In this document: positions 41,364 to 50,503 of the stretch, piece after piece
Numbering within the stretch: the first letter of the stretch is position 1
Layout: each line of letters starts with the position of its first letter
Assembly (NCBI RefSeq): GCF_900602065.1
Contig: NZ_UWFN01000200.1
Coordinates: forward strand, 186,001 to 250,000
Reading direction: 5' to 3'
DNA length: 64,000 nt
Source of the DNA: Pseudomonas viridiflava
GTDB lineage: Bacteria > Pseudomonadota > Gammaproteobacteria > Pseudomonadales > Pseudomonadaceae
Position numbers and translations under genes: made by a program
The notes under the pieces: model-generated
The model's input: only the letters and a program-made list of their open reading frames with translations
The model's database searches: none
What the model was told of the DNA's origin: nothing

Positions 41364-41789
41364 ATGACGACCCTGAAAATCACCTCGGGCGGATACGAGT
41401 TTCTCGCTGAAACCCATCCAGACGCACCGCAAACTGTCGCGGCTTTTCTCAAGCTGCTGCCATACCAACAGAAAGCAATTCACGTTCGATGGAGCGGTGA
41501 AGCCTGCTGGGTGCCATTGGGCGAGTACCAGTTGCTGTTGAACGAGCAACCCATCGGCTTCGAAAACCACACCAGCCATCCATCGGCAGGGGACATTCTG
41601 TTCTACCCCGGACCTTACAGCGAGACCGAGATCCTGATCGCCTATGGTTCGTGCTGCTTCGCCAGCAAAATGGGCCAATTGGCCGGTAATCACTTTCTGA
41701 CTATTGTGCAGGGCAAGGAAAACCTGCGTGCCTTGGGGGTTAAAACCCTTTGGGAGGGTGCGCAGGATGTGCTGTTTGAGCTGGCCTGA
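41364..41789 (+). CDS. DUF3830 / cyclophilin-like protein
   Basis: 141 residues, start MTTLKITSGGYEFLAETHPD, matching the cyclophilin-like DUF3830 family: AAFLKLLPY near 27, HVRWSGEACWVPLG near 41-54, SAGDILFYPG near 73 and ILIAYGSCCFASKMGQLAGNHFLTI (in parts). No signal peptide. Function unknown. It follows the histidine kinase by 57 bp and may be co-transcribed. Confidence 0.78.
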   Translation: MTTLKITSGGYEFLAETHPDAPQTVAAFLKLLPYQQKAIHVRWSGEACWVPLGEYQLLLNEQPIGFENHTSHPSAGDILFYPGPYSETEILIAYGSCCFASKMGQLAGNHFLTIVQGKENLRALGVKTLWEGAQDVLFELA

Positions 41790-41800
41790 GCGGTTCAGGC

Positions 41801-42193
41801 TCAGGCCGCAAATGCGCGCCACAGCGCCCACGCGATCAACAACCAGATCAGCACGATGCAGGCGGCCATTAACCAGCGGCCGTTGAGGCTGATTCGCTGT
41901 CCTGCCAAGGCTTGTGCTTCGGGACGACAGCTTTGCTGCAGCGCGTCAGGGATCAGACGCAGGGCGAGGGCGATACCCAGCGGCAGCAGAAGCACGTCGT
42001 CCAGAAAGCCCAGTACCGGGATGAAATCAGGAATCAGATCAATCGGGCTGATCGCGTAAGCCACCGTCACCATGGCGATGACTTTCGGCAGCCAGGGCAT
42101 GTCTGGCTGGCGGCAGCATAACCAGAGCAGAATCAGATTGGCTTTGAGGCGGCGAGCCCAGAGCTTTAGTTGTTTTACGGTGTTGCTGATCAT
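41801..42193 (-). CDS. DUF1232 (YkvA-like) membrane protein
   Basis: 130 residues; hydrophobic segments about 36-56, 62-82 and 104-125. The family signature AYAISPIDLIPDFIPVLGFLDD is clear near 46-67 (quoted in spirit; key residues S-P-I-D-L-I-P-D). Function unknown. It lies 87 bp after the ABC binding-protein gene on the same strand and 11 bp from the convergent DUF3830 gene. Confidence 0.83.
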   Translation of the reverse strand: MISNTVKQLKLWARRLKANLILLWLCCRQPDMPWLPKVIAMVTVAYAISPIDLIPDFIPVLGFLDDVLLLPLGIALALRLIPDALQQSCRPEAQALAGQRISLNGRWLMAACIVLIWLLIAWALWRAFAA

Positions 42194-42280
42194 TGTGACT
42201 ACTCGTCAGGCTGAGCATGCGGGTGCCCTGTAAATGGATGGTGTTCAGGGCTCTTGCTGGATATGTGTGTTGCGCAACGC

Positions 42281-43585
42281 TTAACGGGAGGCGGTGCTCA
42301 GGTCTTCAAAACACGCCTGTTGATGGAAAACAAAAGGCACGTCAGGTAATGCTGTGAACTGCCGGATCAACATTCGATACTCGGCGTCCGGGTCGAGATC
42401 CGTGAACTGTTCTGGCCAGAAGATCTTCGCCAGCCATTGTGCCCCGACTACGTTGAAAACGCTGTTATAGAACTGATGATTAAGGCCCTGTACGCAGCTT
42501 TTTGCTGAATTCGCGGTGGCCGCAAAGCCGGGGCGGGACATCAAACGCTGCATTTCGCTGTTGATGCGCGCAGCATTGGCGTCGTAGCCAAAGGGGATGG
42601 CGGAGACTCCATTGCGTTGACGCTGGGTACCCGTCATCAGGTACACGTCGGGCTTACTCAGAATCAGGGTTTCCAGTGCAACGTCGGCTGACTCGCTGCG
42701 CAGATAGCGCGAGCCGAGGTTTACCCCGCCAATGTTTTCAATCAGCAAGCCCCAGCCAGCATGAGCCTGAGTGTGGCAGCACCCGCCTGATCCCGCTTGT
42801 CCGGCCCGCGCCTCGACAAATACTTTGGGGCCGGGCAAGCCCGCCGTTCTCTCGCGGATGTGCGCCAACTGCCGACGGTAGACCTGCAGGTAGGCAGTTG
42901 CGTTGTCTTCACGACCCAATACCCGGCCAAGCAGCTCCAGACTGCGGGGTACGTTAACCAACGGATCCAGCTCATTGTCGACATAGATCAGGGGGATTCC
43001 CAGCCGCTCAAGCACGCTGTTGAGTACCGTATTCTCAATGGCTGCGCGCCCGCTGAGACGGGCGATGATCAGGTCGGGGTGGGTGCGCAGCAGGCTTTCG
43101 ATATCCAGCTGGCCGGTGTCGGGAAAGTCCAGGCCCTGGACCTGCTTTGCCTGCGGCCAGCGCTGGCTCACCACGTTCCACAGACCAGGGTCGGAACTGG
43201 CCAGATTGTTATCCCAGGCAACGACCCGGGCCAATGGGGATTCACGCTCCAGCAATGCCAATGAAAGGAGCACGTTGCTGTCCTGCAGCACGATACGTTG
43301 CGGGGCGTGGGGCAGGGTGACGCTGCGCCCGGCCAGATCGACGACCGTGAGTGGGTAATTCGCTGCCTGGCTGGTCGTGCAGCACAACAGTAGTCCGGCA
43401 ATTACCTTGCATGCCGCCAATACCAGGTTTTTCAGGGTATTACGCGGACATCCCGAGACAACGCGTTGCCCCTGTGGAAGCGAGGCTTGCCCGCGATTCA
43501 GACGCATTCCATCAGTTACACCGTTTAATCGTTCATCGCGGGCAAGCACCGCTCCCACAGGGACGCGCCCTGAAGCGCAGATCAT
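42281..43585 (-). CDS. ABC-transporter periplasmic binding protein (iron-siderophore/cobalamin type)
   Basis: FecB/BtuF-fold solute receptor. The ATG at 43585 overlaps the upstream ATPase stop as ATGA, like the other junctions of this operon, giving 434 residues; but codons up to about residue 47 are the translation of a REP pair, and the real signal sequence (NLVLAACKVIAGLLLCC...SQA) comes after it. Other starts (ATG 43507, a TTG near the signal) are weak. YPLTVVDLAGRSVTLPHAPQRIV opens the mature protein (part), and GSGGCCHTQAHAGWG near 270 is a Cys/His-rich motif seen in Pseudomonas siderophore receptors. Fourth gene of the uptake operon. Confidence 0.82.
   Translation of the reverse strand: MICASGRVPVGAVLARDERLNGVTDGMRLNRGQASLPQGQRVVSGCPRNTLKNLVLAACKVIAGLLLCCTTSQAANYPLTVVDLAGRSVTLPHAPQRIVLQDSNVLLSLALLERESPLARVVAWDNNLASSDPGLWNVVSQRWPQAKQVQGLDFPDTGQLDIESLLRTHPDLIIARLSGRAAIENTVLNSVLERLGIPLIYVDNELDPLVNVPRSLELLGRVLGREDNATAYLQVYRRQLAHIRERTAGLPGPKVFVEARAGQAGSGGCCHTQAHAGWGLLIENIGGVNLGSRYLRSESADVALETLILSKPDVYLMTGTQRQRNGVSAIPFGYDANAARINSEMQRLMSRPGFAATANSAKSCVQGLNHQFYNSVFNVVGAQWLAKIFWPEQFTDLDPDAEYRMLIRQFTALPDVPFVFHQQACFEDLSTASR
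43471..43561. repeat. REP pair inside the binding-protein 5' region
   Basis: Arms at 43471-43497 and 43535-43561, near-perfect inverses with the gcttgcccgcgat core. They lie between the ATGA-coupled start (43585) and the signal-peptide codons of the binding protein, in an open frame. Confidence 0.88.
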
Positions 43586-44364
43586 GACACCGACCCGTCG
43601 ACATGAATCTGTACCCGGCCCAGGCTGCAGCGCTCAACTCTGGCCCGGACTCGATAGACTTGTTCGAGCATGGCCGGGGTCAGCGTTTGGGCAGGGCTGC
43701 CAGCGGCGTTCAGGCGGCCGCGTTCGAGCACCATGATCTGGTCGGCCCAGCGCGCCGCCAGCCCGAGGTCATGAAGCACAACCACTACGATGCGGCCCTG
43801 ATCGGCCAACTGTCGAACCATGCTCATGACGTCATTCTGGTAACGCAGATCGAGCGCACTGGTGGGTTCGTCGAGCAACAGAAGGCGCGGTTGACGAATC
43901 ACCGCCTGAGCCAGGCTGACCATCTGGCGTTGGCCACCGGACAGACTCTCCAGCGGTTGCAGGGCCAGATGCATGATTCCCAGTTGCTCCAGCACTACAC
44001 AGGCTTTGTCTTGTTGCTCCCTTGCGCTGCCAACCATGGCCAGCGAATCACCACCGCGTAATGCGCCGAGCAACGTTTCGAGCACACTCAGGGCAATACC
44101 GTCGGGTAATGTCTGAGGCATGAAACCCAGCACGCCGGCACGTTCACGACGCTTGCACCGCAGCAGGTCGAGGTCGCCCAAGCGTATTTCCCCCGTGGCA
44201 GACAGCAACCCGGCAAGGCTGCGCAGCAGGGTCGACTTGCCTGCGCCATTGGGGCCGACCAGCGCCACTACCTGGCCTGGAGCCACGTCGGGCAGATCGA
44301 TGCCGTGCAAGACGGTGCTGCGCTTGTAGCCGACGGTGAGATTACGCACCTGCAACAGGCTCAT
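43582..44364 (-). CDS. ABC transporter ATP-binding protein (FecE type)
   Basis: Energises uptake of a metal chelate. 260 residues: Walker A GPNGAGKST near 37-45, signature LSGGQRQM near 138-145, Walker B LLLLDEPTS near 158-166, then a C-terminal tail ending VQIHVDGSVS. The start overlaps the permease stop as ATGA, and the stop overlaps the binding-protein ATG. Confidence 0.93.
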   Translation of the reverse strand: MSLLQVRNLTVGYKRSTVLHGIDLPDVAPGQVVALVGPNGAGKSTLLRSLAGLLSATGEIRLGDLDLLRCKRRERAGVLGFMPQTLPDGIALSVLETLLGALRGGDSLAMVGSAREQQDKACVVLEQLGIMHLALQPLESLSGGQRQMVSLAQAVIRQPRLLLLDEPTSALDLRYQNDVMSMVRQLADQGRIVVVVLHDLGLAARWADQIMVLERGRLNAAGSPAQTLTPAMLEQVYRVRARVERCSLGRVQIHVDGSVS

Positions 44365-45419
44365 GTCCGGCCTCGCTTGAGAATCAGGCTCATGAACAGC
44401 GGCACGCCGACCACGGCGGTCACGATGCCGATAGGCAGGACCACGCCCGGTATGAGTTGTTTGCTGACAATGGCCGACAGCGACATGATCAATGCGCCCA
44501 TCAATGCACTGACCGGCAAGAAGAACCGGTGATCTTCACCGATCAGCATGCGGGCGATGTGTGGGCCTACCAGCCCGATAAAGCCGATCGTGCCGACGAA
44601 CGCCACTGCGGTGGCGGCCAGCAGGCTGATGCGCAGCAGGGCGCCCAGACGCAAACGAGCGACATCAATGCCCAGCGTGGCAGCACGCTCGTCGCCCAGG
44701 CGCAGGGTGGTCATTTGCCAGGAAGCACGCAAACTGAACGGCAATACCACAAAGAACACCACGGCCAGTGTTTGCACCGCAGGCCAACTGGCACGGCTCA
44801 GGCTGCCCATGCTCCAGAACACCAGTTGCTGCAAGGCATCCGCCGAGGCCAGGTATTGCAGCAGCGCGACCATGGCGTTGAAGCTGAAGACCAGCGCGAT
44901 GCCGAACAGCACCAGTGACTGTACGCCGCCCGTGAGGCTCGCGACCGCCTGCAACAACAACACCGAGGCAAAGGCGAAGATGAACGCGTTGGCGGTGATC
45001 AGCCAGCTACCGGGGACGCCGGGGATACCCAGGTCGAGCACAATAGCCAGTGCCGCACCGAAGGAGGCTGCCGATGACACGCCCAGGGTGAACGGGCTGG
45101 CCAGCGGATTGTTGAGGATGGTCTGCATTTCCGCCCCGGCCAGGGACAGCGCAGCGCCAACCAATACCGCCATCAGCGCGAAGGGCAGGCGCAGTTCGCG
45201 GACAATCACCTGGGTGTCCGGATCGGTGCTGGCAGGGGCGAATATCGCCAGCAGGACATCGCTGGCGGCAAATCGCGTGGTGCCCAGCGTGATATCAGCC
45301 ACCAGGCAGGCCAGCAACGTCGCGACCAGTACGGCGCAGATCCACAGACGTTTACGCAGGATTCTGCTGTAGCCGACATGCAGTGTTTCGGCGTTCAGCG
45401 TGGGCTGCGAACGACTCAA
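44361..45419 (-). CDS. ABC transporter permease (FecCD family)
   Basis: Inner-membrane channel of 352 residues with about nine to ten membrane segments. FecCD motifs: LPFALMAVLVGAALSLAGAEMQ near 83-104 (part), NNPLASPFTLGVSSAASFGA near 108-127, and VGTIGFIGLVGPHIAR near 270-285. Both ends overlap neighbouring genes by 4 bp. A single permease gene suggests a homodimer. Confidence 0.93.
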   Translation of the reverse strand: MSRSQPTLNAETLHVGYSRILRKRLWICAVLVATLLACLVADITLGTTRFAASDVLLAIFAPASTDPDTQVIVRELRLPFALMAVLVGAALSLAGAEMQTILNNPLASPFTLGVSSAASFGAALAIVLDLGIPGVPGSWLITANAFIFAFASVLLLQAVASLTGGVQSLVLFGIALVFSFNAMVALLQYLASADALQQLVFWSMGSLSRASWPAVQTLAVVFFVVLPFSLRASWQMTTLRLGDERAATLGIDVARLRLGALLRISLLAATAVAFVGTIGFIGLVGPHIARMLIGEDHRFFLPVSALMGALIMSLSAIVSKQLIPGVVLPIGIVTAVVGVPLFMSLILKRGRT

Positions 45420-47800
45420 AACCTGGCGCTCACGCTGGCGACGAACGAGGCCGGCTCGCCTGCGTAGTTACCGTCGGTACCGGCTGCCGTTTCGATGTAC
45501 TTGCGGTCAGTCAGATTGCGGCCATTAAGGGCGACACGGATATTCTCATCAATGTCGTAGAACACGCTGGCGTCGACTCGGGCGTAGCCACCCACGTCAT
45601 AGCTGTTGTTGATATCCCCCTGGCGTTCGCCCACGGCAATCACACCGGCGCCAAAACCCAGGCCTTTCATCGGCCCATCCTGCAGTTGATAGCTGGACCA
45701 GATCGAGCCGCTGAGGATCGGCACTCCGTCCAGACGGTTGCCCGTTTCTATTTCGGTGTCCTTGGTGACTTTGGCGTCCAGAACACTGACGTTGCCAATG
45801 ATTTCCCAGCCTTCCAGTGGTGTGCCACTGACATCCAGTTCAACGCCGCGCACCCGCTGTTCGCCGGTCTGTACGGAGTAGTTGTCATCCGTTGGGTCGG
45901 GCGCAGCCACGTTCTGTCGGGTGATTTCGAACATCGACAGGGTTGCACTGAGGCGGTCAGGGATCAGGTCAAACTTGGCACCGACCTCATATTGCTCACC
46001 TTCCTCAGGGTCCAGAGTACTGCCGTTGCGCTGGGTATCACTCTGCGGAGTGAATGAAGTGCTGTAGCTGGCGTAGAGTGCCAGCCAGTCAGTGGGTTGA
46101 TACACCAGCCCAAGGCGAGGTGAAACCTTGGTCGGGTCCAGATCAGTCGGGGTTGATACACGGTCCTGGCCCGGAGCGGAACCGGGAACGGTTGTGGTGT
46201 TGCGCTGCCGCGTATCGTCGTAGCGGGCGCCCACGATCAGCTTCCATTGTTCGCTCAGGTCAATCTGGTCCTGAAGATAAAAACTGTAAGACTCAACCTT
46301 GTAATCGGTCTCCTCGTTGAAGGCGAACGCGCCTGGCTGGGCGCCGTAAACCGGGTTGAAAATATCGATGGAGCCCAGTGTCGCCCGATCGCTGGCAACA
46401 TTGCGCTTGCCGTCGATGTATTCAAAACCGGCAAGCGCCGTGTGGTTCAGGCCGCCAGTCGCAAAACGGGCAATGGCTTCGAACTGCATGTCCAGCGTCT
46501 TGACACGTTCATCGCCATCGGTCGCCCGGCGGCGCAGGGTCCGGCCGTCAGCAGCGAGGTCGCGTAGATCCACCACATAACGGTTTTTGTGGGACTCGTC
46601 CCAGCGAGTCATCTGGCGCAGGGTCAGCCAGTCATTCACGTCATGCTCGGCGCGGTACCAGGCCGAAAACTTGTCGGCTTTGTCCCTGGACCACGGTTCG
46701 TGCAAGTAACGGTCGGCGCTCATGTTGATCTTGCCATTCACCGGTATCAGCCCACGGTCGAACGGACTGGTCTGGTTGATGTACTCCAGGCCGGCATCCA
46801 CACGAGTGGCTTCGCTGGGCTCCCAGCGCAATGTCGGGGCGATGTAAACGCGCTTGCTGTCGCGAAAAGTGTCACGAAACCCGCGCTCGGTCTGCGTGGC
46901 AACCGTCATGCGCCCGGCCAGTGTCTTCGCTTCGTCCAGTGGACCACTGGCGTTGGCCTCAAGCCGATAGAAATCATAGGAACCGGCCTGCGCCTTGACC
47001 TCTGCTTCGGGCGTGAAACTCGGCTGCCGCGTCACCAGATTGATCAGCCCGCCCGGATTGCCACGGCCATACAGCACCGACGCTGGCCCTTTGAGCACCT
47101 CGACACGTTCGACGTTGGCCAGGTCACGCAGCGCTTCAGGGCGTGACACCAGCGGGTTGATCAGCATGCCGTCCACGGCATAAGTCGTGGCCTTGAAACC
47201 ACGAATGATGAAGCTCTCTGAAGAGCCGCCGTGACTATTGCTACGCTGCACGCTGCTGACGTTGGTCAGCGCATCACCAAGATTATTGACCTGCTGATCC
47301 TGCAGCACCTGACGCGACACCACCTGAATGGACTGTGGAACGTCGCGCAGAGCGCTGTCGGTTTTTGTGCCGGTGGCACTGCGAGTCGCACGATAACCCT
47401 GTACCGGGCCGTCCGCGCGCTCAAAAAAACGGGTGGAAGTAATGGTGGAAGGGGCGAGATTGACTGCGCCGCTGGCGGGCTGCGCGAACAGCAGCAACGT
47501 GCGATCGTCCGTGAGCGACCAGCCCAGACCTGAGTCTCTGAGTAATTGCGTCAGGGCCTCACGCTCACTGAGCTCTCCACTGACGGCCGGTGCGGTTTTG
47601 CCCGCGGCCAGTGCAGCGTCGAAGCTCAACTGCAACTGATTCTGCCGGGCGAACTGTGCCAGAGCCGAAGCCAATGGCTGGGCATTCATGCTGTAACGGG
47701 CGGTACGAGGACTTTCAGGAGCCTCGGCAGCCCAACTGTTCCCCATGGGCAGCATGATGAGCAGGGCGAGAGACGGCAATGCAGGTAGGCGCGACATCAA
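45416..47800 (-). CDS. TonB-dependent siderophore receptor with N-terminal STN domain
   Basis: Outer-membrane receptor of 794 residues: signal peptide (about 1-24, ending AWA), STN signalling domain (about 35-108, ALAQFARQNQLQLSFD), plug (DVPQSIQVVSRQVL...FIIRGF) and a beta-barrel ending with terminal Phe (VASVSARF). The STN domain normally talks to a FecR-type anti-sigma factor, but no fecI/fecR genes are near. First gene of the four-gene uptake operon. Ferric siderophore is the likely ligand by family; not provable here. Confidence 0.92.
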   Translation of the reverse strand: MMSRLPALPSLALLIMLPMGNSWAAEAPESPRTARYSMNAQPLASALAQFARQNQLQLSFDAALAAGKTAPAVSGELSEREALTQLLRDSGLGWSLTDDRTLLLFAQPASGAVNLAPSTITSTRFFERADGPVQGYRATRSATGTKTDSALRDVPQSIQVVSRQVLQDQQVNNLGDALTNVSSVQRSNSHGGSSESFIIRGFKATTYAVDGMLINPLVSRPEALRDLANVERVEVLKGPASVLYGRGNPGGLINLVTRQPSFTPEAEVKAQAGSYDFYRLEANASGPLDEAKTLAGRMTVATQTERGFRDTFRDSKRVYIAPTLRWEPSEATRVDAGLEYINQTSPFDRGLIPVNGKINMSADRYLHEPWSRDKADKFSAWYRAEHDVNDWLTLRQMTRWDESHKNRYVVDLRDLAADGRTLRRRATDGDERVKTLDMQFEAIARFATGGLNHTALAGFEYIDGKRNVASDRATLGSIDIFNPVYGAQPGAFAFNEETDYKVESYSFYLQDQIDLSEQWKLIVGARYDDTRQRNTTTVPGSAPGQDRVSTPTDLDPTKVSPRLGLVYQPTDWLALYASYSTSFTPQSDTQRNGSTLDPEEGEQYEVGAKFDLIPDRLSATLSMFEITRQNVAAPDPTDDNYSVQTGEQRVRGVELDVSGTPLEGWEIIGNVSVLDAKVTKDTEIETGNRLDGVPILSGSIWSSYQLQDGPMKGLGFGAGVIAVGERQGDINNSYDVGGYARVDASVFYDIDENIRVALNGRNLTDRKYIETAAGTDGNYAGEPASFVASVSARF

Positions 47801-47826
47801 TACGATCCTTCATACGTCTTGATTAC

Positions 47827-47847
47827 GTTTGCGAAAAATTCTCAAAC
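47827..47847 (-). promoter_or_regulatory. possible Fur box before the TonB receptor gene
   Basis: GTTTGCGAAAAATTCTCAAAC, an imperfect 21-bp palindrome (quoted key arms GTTTG/CAAAC and centre AATTCTC) 27 bp upstream of the receptor ATG. Resembles degenerate Pseudomonas Fur sites. Confidence 0.4.
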
Positions 47848-47950
47848 TGATCAGCAAAGACGTAACGCTCGCGGATTTTTTTCAACGTCGGGCAAAAAAA
47901 ATGCAAAAAAAATCGAGGACGAATGTAAACACCCGTCCTCGCAGGTCGGA

Positions 47951-48355
47951 TCAGCTTGCAGACGCTACCGGAAGTTTTGCGATGACCTTGATCTCGAAGT
48001 CAAAGCCGTACAGCCAGGTAACGCCCACAGCGGTCAGCGTGGGGTGCGGCGCTTTACCCCAGAATTCGGGCACGACCTTCCAGATCGTTTCGAATCGAGA
48101 CGCTGGATCAACCATGAATACCGTCACATCGATGACATCATCGAAGGTACAGCCTGCTGACTGGAGAATCGCATTCAGATTGGTGAAGGCCTTTCTGGTC
48201 TGGGTTTCGAGATCCGGCTCCGGTGAGCCATCTTCGTTGCTGCCAACCTGGCCGGAAACGAACAGAAAACCGTTGGAGCGGATAGCCGGGGAGTAGCGGT
48301 TACGTTCGTAAAGCGCTTGACGGCCGGCTGGGAAAACTACGTCACGTGTGGTCAT
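47951..48355 (-). CDS. RidA/YjgF-family protein, non-archetypal
   Basis: 134 residues, start MTTRDVVFPAGRQALYERN. The fold is recognisable (GFLFVSGQVGSNEDG near 29-43, VTVFMVDPASRF near 77-88). The C-terminal strand reads FDFEIKVIAKLP, without the Arg that archetypal RidA uses to hold the imino acid, so 2-aminoacrylate deaminase activity is doubtful. Divergent from a LysR gene. Confidence 0.85.
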   Translation of the reverse strand: MTTRDVVFPAGRQALYERNRYSPAIRSNGFLFVSGQVGSNEDGSPEPDLETQTRKAFTNLNAILQSAGCTFDDVIDVTVFMVDPASRFETIWKVVPEFWGKAPHPTLTAVGVTWLYGFDFEIKVIAKLPVASAS

Positions 48356-48483
48356 GGTCTGGTTACCTTGTCTGGATATCGAACCCGACTGACTCTAAGC
48401 ACTTGCACCCACGCGATAAACGAGCAACCGTATCCAGCACTGTTTGCGAATCCCAAACAATCTAACGGTTAATCGAGGCAAAA

Positions 48484-49428
48484 ATGGACCGCTTTGATGC
48501 AATGCTGGCATTTGCTCGCGTGGTGGAAGCGGGCAGCTTCACCAAAGCAGCCGATACGCTGCACATGAGCAAAACCACCGTCACCCAACTGGTTCAGCAA
48601 CTGGAGGCGAGACTGCGGGTGAAATTGCTTAACCGCACCACGCGCAAGGTCAACGTGACTGCCGATGGCGCCGTGTATTACGAGCGGGTGATCAGGCTGC
48701 TGGCTGACCTGGATGACGCTGAAACCGGCTTGTCCAGCGCAGCGTCGTTGCCGCGAGGCAGGCTGCGAGTGGACGTGCCCAGTCCGCTGGCGAGAATGAT
48801 CCTGATGCCTGCGCTGCCCGCTTTTCATGCGCAATACCCGGATATCCAGATCGACATGGGTGTCAGCGACCGAGTGGTCGACATCATTGGTGAGAATGTG
48901 GACTGCGTGGTACGCGGCGGCGAGCTCACGGACCAGTCGTTGATTGCAAGGCGGGTAGGCGACCTGCGGCTCGGAATCTACGCTGCGCCAGCTTATCTGG
49001 AACGCCTTGGTACGCCCCTGCACCCGCGTGATCTGGAAAACTCGTCACATCGAATCGTCGGTTTTCTCTGGGCGCGTACCGGCAAAGCGTTGCCCTACGC
49101 CATGCGTAACAACGAAGAGAACCTGCTTATCCACGGGCGCTACGTACTGGCGGTCGACGATGGCAATGCCTATCTGGCAGCGGGGCTGGCGGGGTTAGGT
49201 GTGATATGGCTGCCGGACTACATGGCAAAGGACCACGTGGCAGTTGGTGAGCTGGTTCCGTTGTTCGAAGAGTGGCGGATGGCATCCATGCCGCTCTACG
49301 TGGCCTTTCCACCGAACCGGCATGTCAGCATCAAGGTCAGAGTTTTCATCGATTGGGTTGCAGAACTCATGGCAGAGCATGCCCCGGTGCTCGAATTGCG
49401 TGATGAAAACGACATGACCAAGCGCTGA
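48484..49428 (+). CDS. LysR-family regulator
   Basis: 314 residues, start MDRFDAMLAFARVVEAGSF; HTH to about residue 60 (AADTLHMSKTTVTQLVQQLEARL), then effector domain with LPRGRLRVDVPSPLAR near 89, DmlR/CrgA-like group. Divergent from the RidA-like gene; the space between holds TGTTTG-N7-CAAACA (48441-48459), a candidate LysR box 25 bp before its start. Confidence 0.88.
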   Translation: MDRFDAMLAFARVVEAGSFTKAADTLHMSKTTVTQLVQQLEARLRVKLLNRTTRKVNVTADGAVYYERVIRLLADLDDAETGLSSAASLPRGRLRVDVPSPLARMILMPALPAFHAQYPDIQIDMGVSDRVVDIIGENVDCVVRGGELTDQSLIARRVGDLRLGIYAAPAYLERLGTPLHPRDLENSSHRIVGFLWARTGKALPYAMRNNEENLLIHGRYVLAVDDGNAYLAAGLAGLGVIWLPDYMAKDHVAVGELVPLFEEWRMASMPLYVAFPPNRHVSIKVRVFIDWVAELMAEHAPVLELRDENDMTKR

Positions 49429-49450
49429 TAGCAGGCGCTCAGGTTCCACT

Positions 49451-49481
49451 GAAAACCGCCCGGCAAGGGCGGCTTTCATTT
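49451..49481. terminator. bidirectional terminator
   Basis: GAAAA-CCGCCC-GGCAA-GGGCGG-CTTTCATT between the convergent LysR and transketolase genes. A six-pair GC stem with T runs on either strand. Confidence 0.82.
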
Positions 49482-49495
49482 CCCCGGCAGTAGCG

Positions 49496-50503
49496 CTACA
49501 GCCAGGCTTTTATCTGAGCGCTCACTGCGGCCGTGGAAATCCCGTAACGGTCATGCAGCGTCGGCAACGCGCCAGCGTCGAGGAAGGCATCCGGCAGGGC
49601 TATTTGCCTGAATGTCGGTGTGACGCCATTCCTGAGCAACACGCTGGCAACCGCTTCACCAAGCCCGCCCATGATTGAGTGGTTTTCCGCGGTCACCACC
49701 AGCCGTCCCGGTTTGCGGGCTTCTGCCAGAATAGTCTGCTCATCCAGCGGCTTTACGGTCGGCACATGCAACACCGCTACATCCACCCCATCGGCGCGGA
49801 GTTTTTCTGCGGCTTCAAGGGCGCGCATGGTCATCAGGCCGGTTGAGATGATCAACACGTCATTGCCGGTTCTGAGGGTTTTGGCTTTGCCAATCTCAAA
49901 CGTATAGCCGTACTCGTCCAGCACTACCGGCACATTGCCGCGCAGCAGGCGCATGTAAACCGGCCCTTGGTGAGCGGCAATAGCGGGCACCGCCTGCTCG
50001 ATTTCCAATGCATCGCACGGGTCGACAATCATCAGGTTCGGCATGGCTCGGAAGATAGCCAGATCGTCAGTGGCTTGGTGGCTGGGGCCGTAACCGGTGG
50101 TCAGGCCCGGCAAACCGCAGACGATTTTGACGTTGAGGTTTTCTTCAGCGATGGCCATGCAGATGAAGTCATAGGCCCGGCGCGAGGCAAACACGGCGTA
50201 CGTGGTTGCGAAGGGCACAAAGCCTTCCCGGGCCATGCCTGCAGCAGCACTCATGAGCAATTGTTCCGCCATGCCCATCTGATAAAAACGGTCTGGGTGA
50301 GCCTTGGCAAATATATGCAGGTCAGTGTACTTGGACAGGTCCGCTGACAGCCCGACAATGTCTTTGCGCTGCTCGGCCAGATTCGCCAATGCATGGCCGA
50401 ACGGAGCTGGGCGTGTTGCCTGACCTTCAGAGGCTATCGAGGCGATCATCGCCGATGTCGTCAGGCGTTTTTTGCCGGTTGCAGTGCTATTCACGCCACT
50501 CAT
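49496..50503 (-). CDS. transketolase, C-terminal subunit
   Basis: Pyrimidine-binding and C-terminal domains of a two-chain transketolase. I start at MSGVNSTATGKKRL (335 residues), whose ATG overlaps the stop of the N-terminal subunit as ATGA. Motifs: RKDIVGLSADLSKYTDLH near 44-61, YQMGMAEQLLMSAAAGMA near 72-89 (catalytic Glu), ATTYAVFASRRAYDFICMAIA near 97. Role in the operon is transfer of a two-carbon unit to or from an unusual sugar or sugar phosphate. Confidence 0.92.
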   Translation of the reverse strand: MSGVNSTATGKKRLTTSAMIASIASEGQATRPAPFGHALANLAEQRKDIVGLSADLSKYTDLHIFAKAHPDRFYQMGMAEQLLMSAAAGMAREGFVPFATTYAVFASRRAYDFICMAIAEENLNVKIVCGLPGLTTGYGPSHQATDDLAIFRAMPNLMIVDPCDALEIEQAVPAIAAHQGPVYMRLLRGNVPVVLDEYGYTFEIGKAKTLRTGNDVLIISTGLMTMRALEAAEKLRADGVDVAVLHVPTVKPLDEQTILAEARKPGRLVVTAENHSIMGGLGEAVASVLLRNGVTPTFRQIALPDAFLDAGALPTLHDRYGISTAAVSAQIKAWL

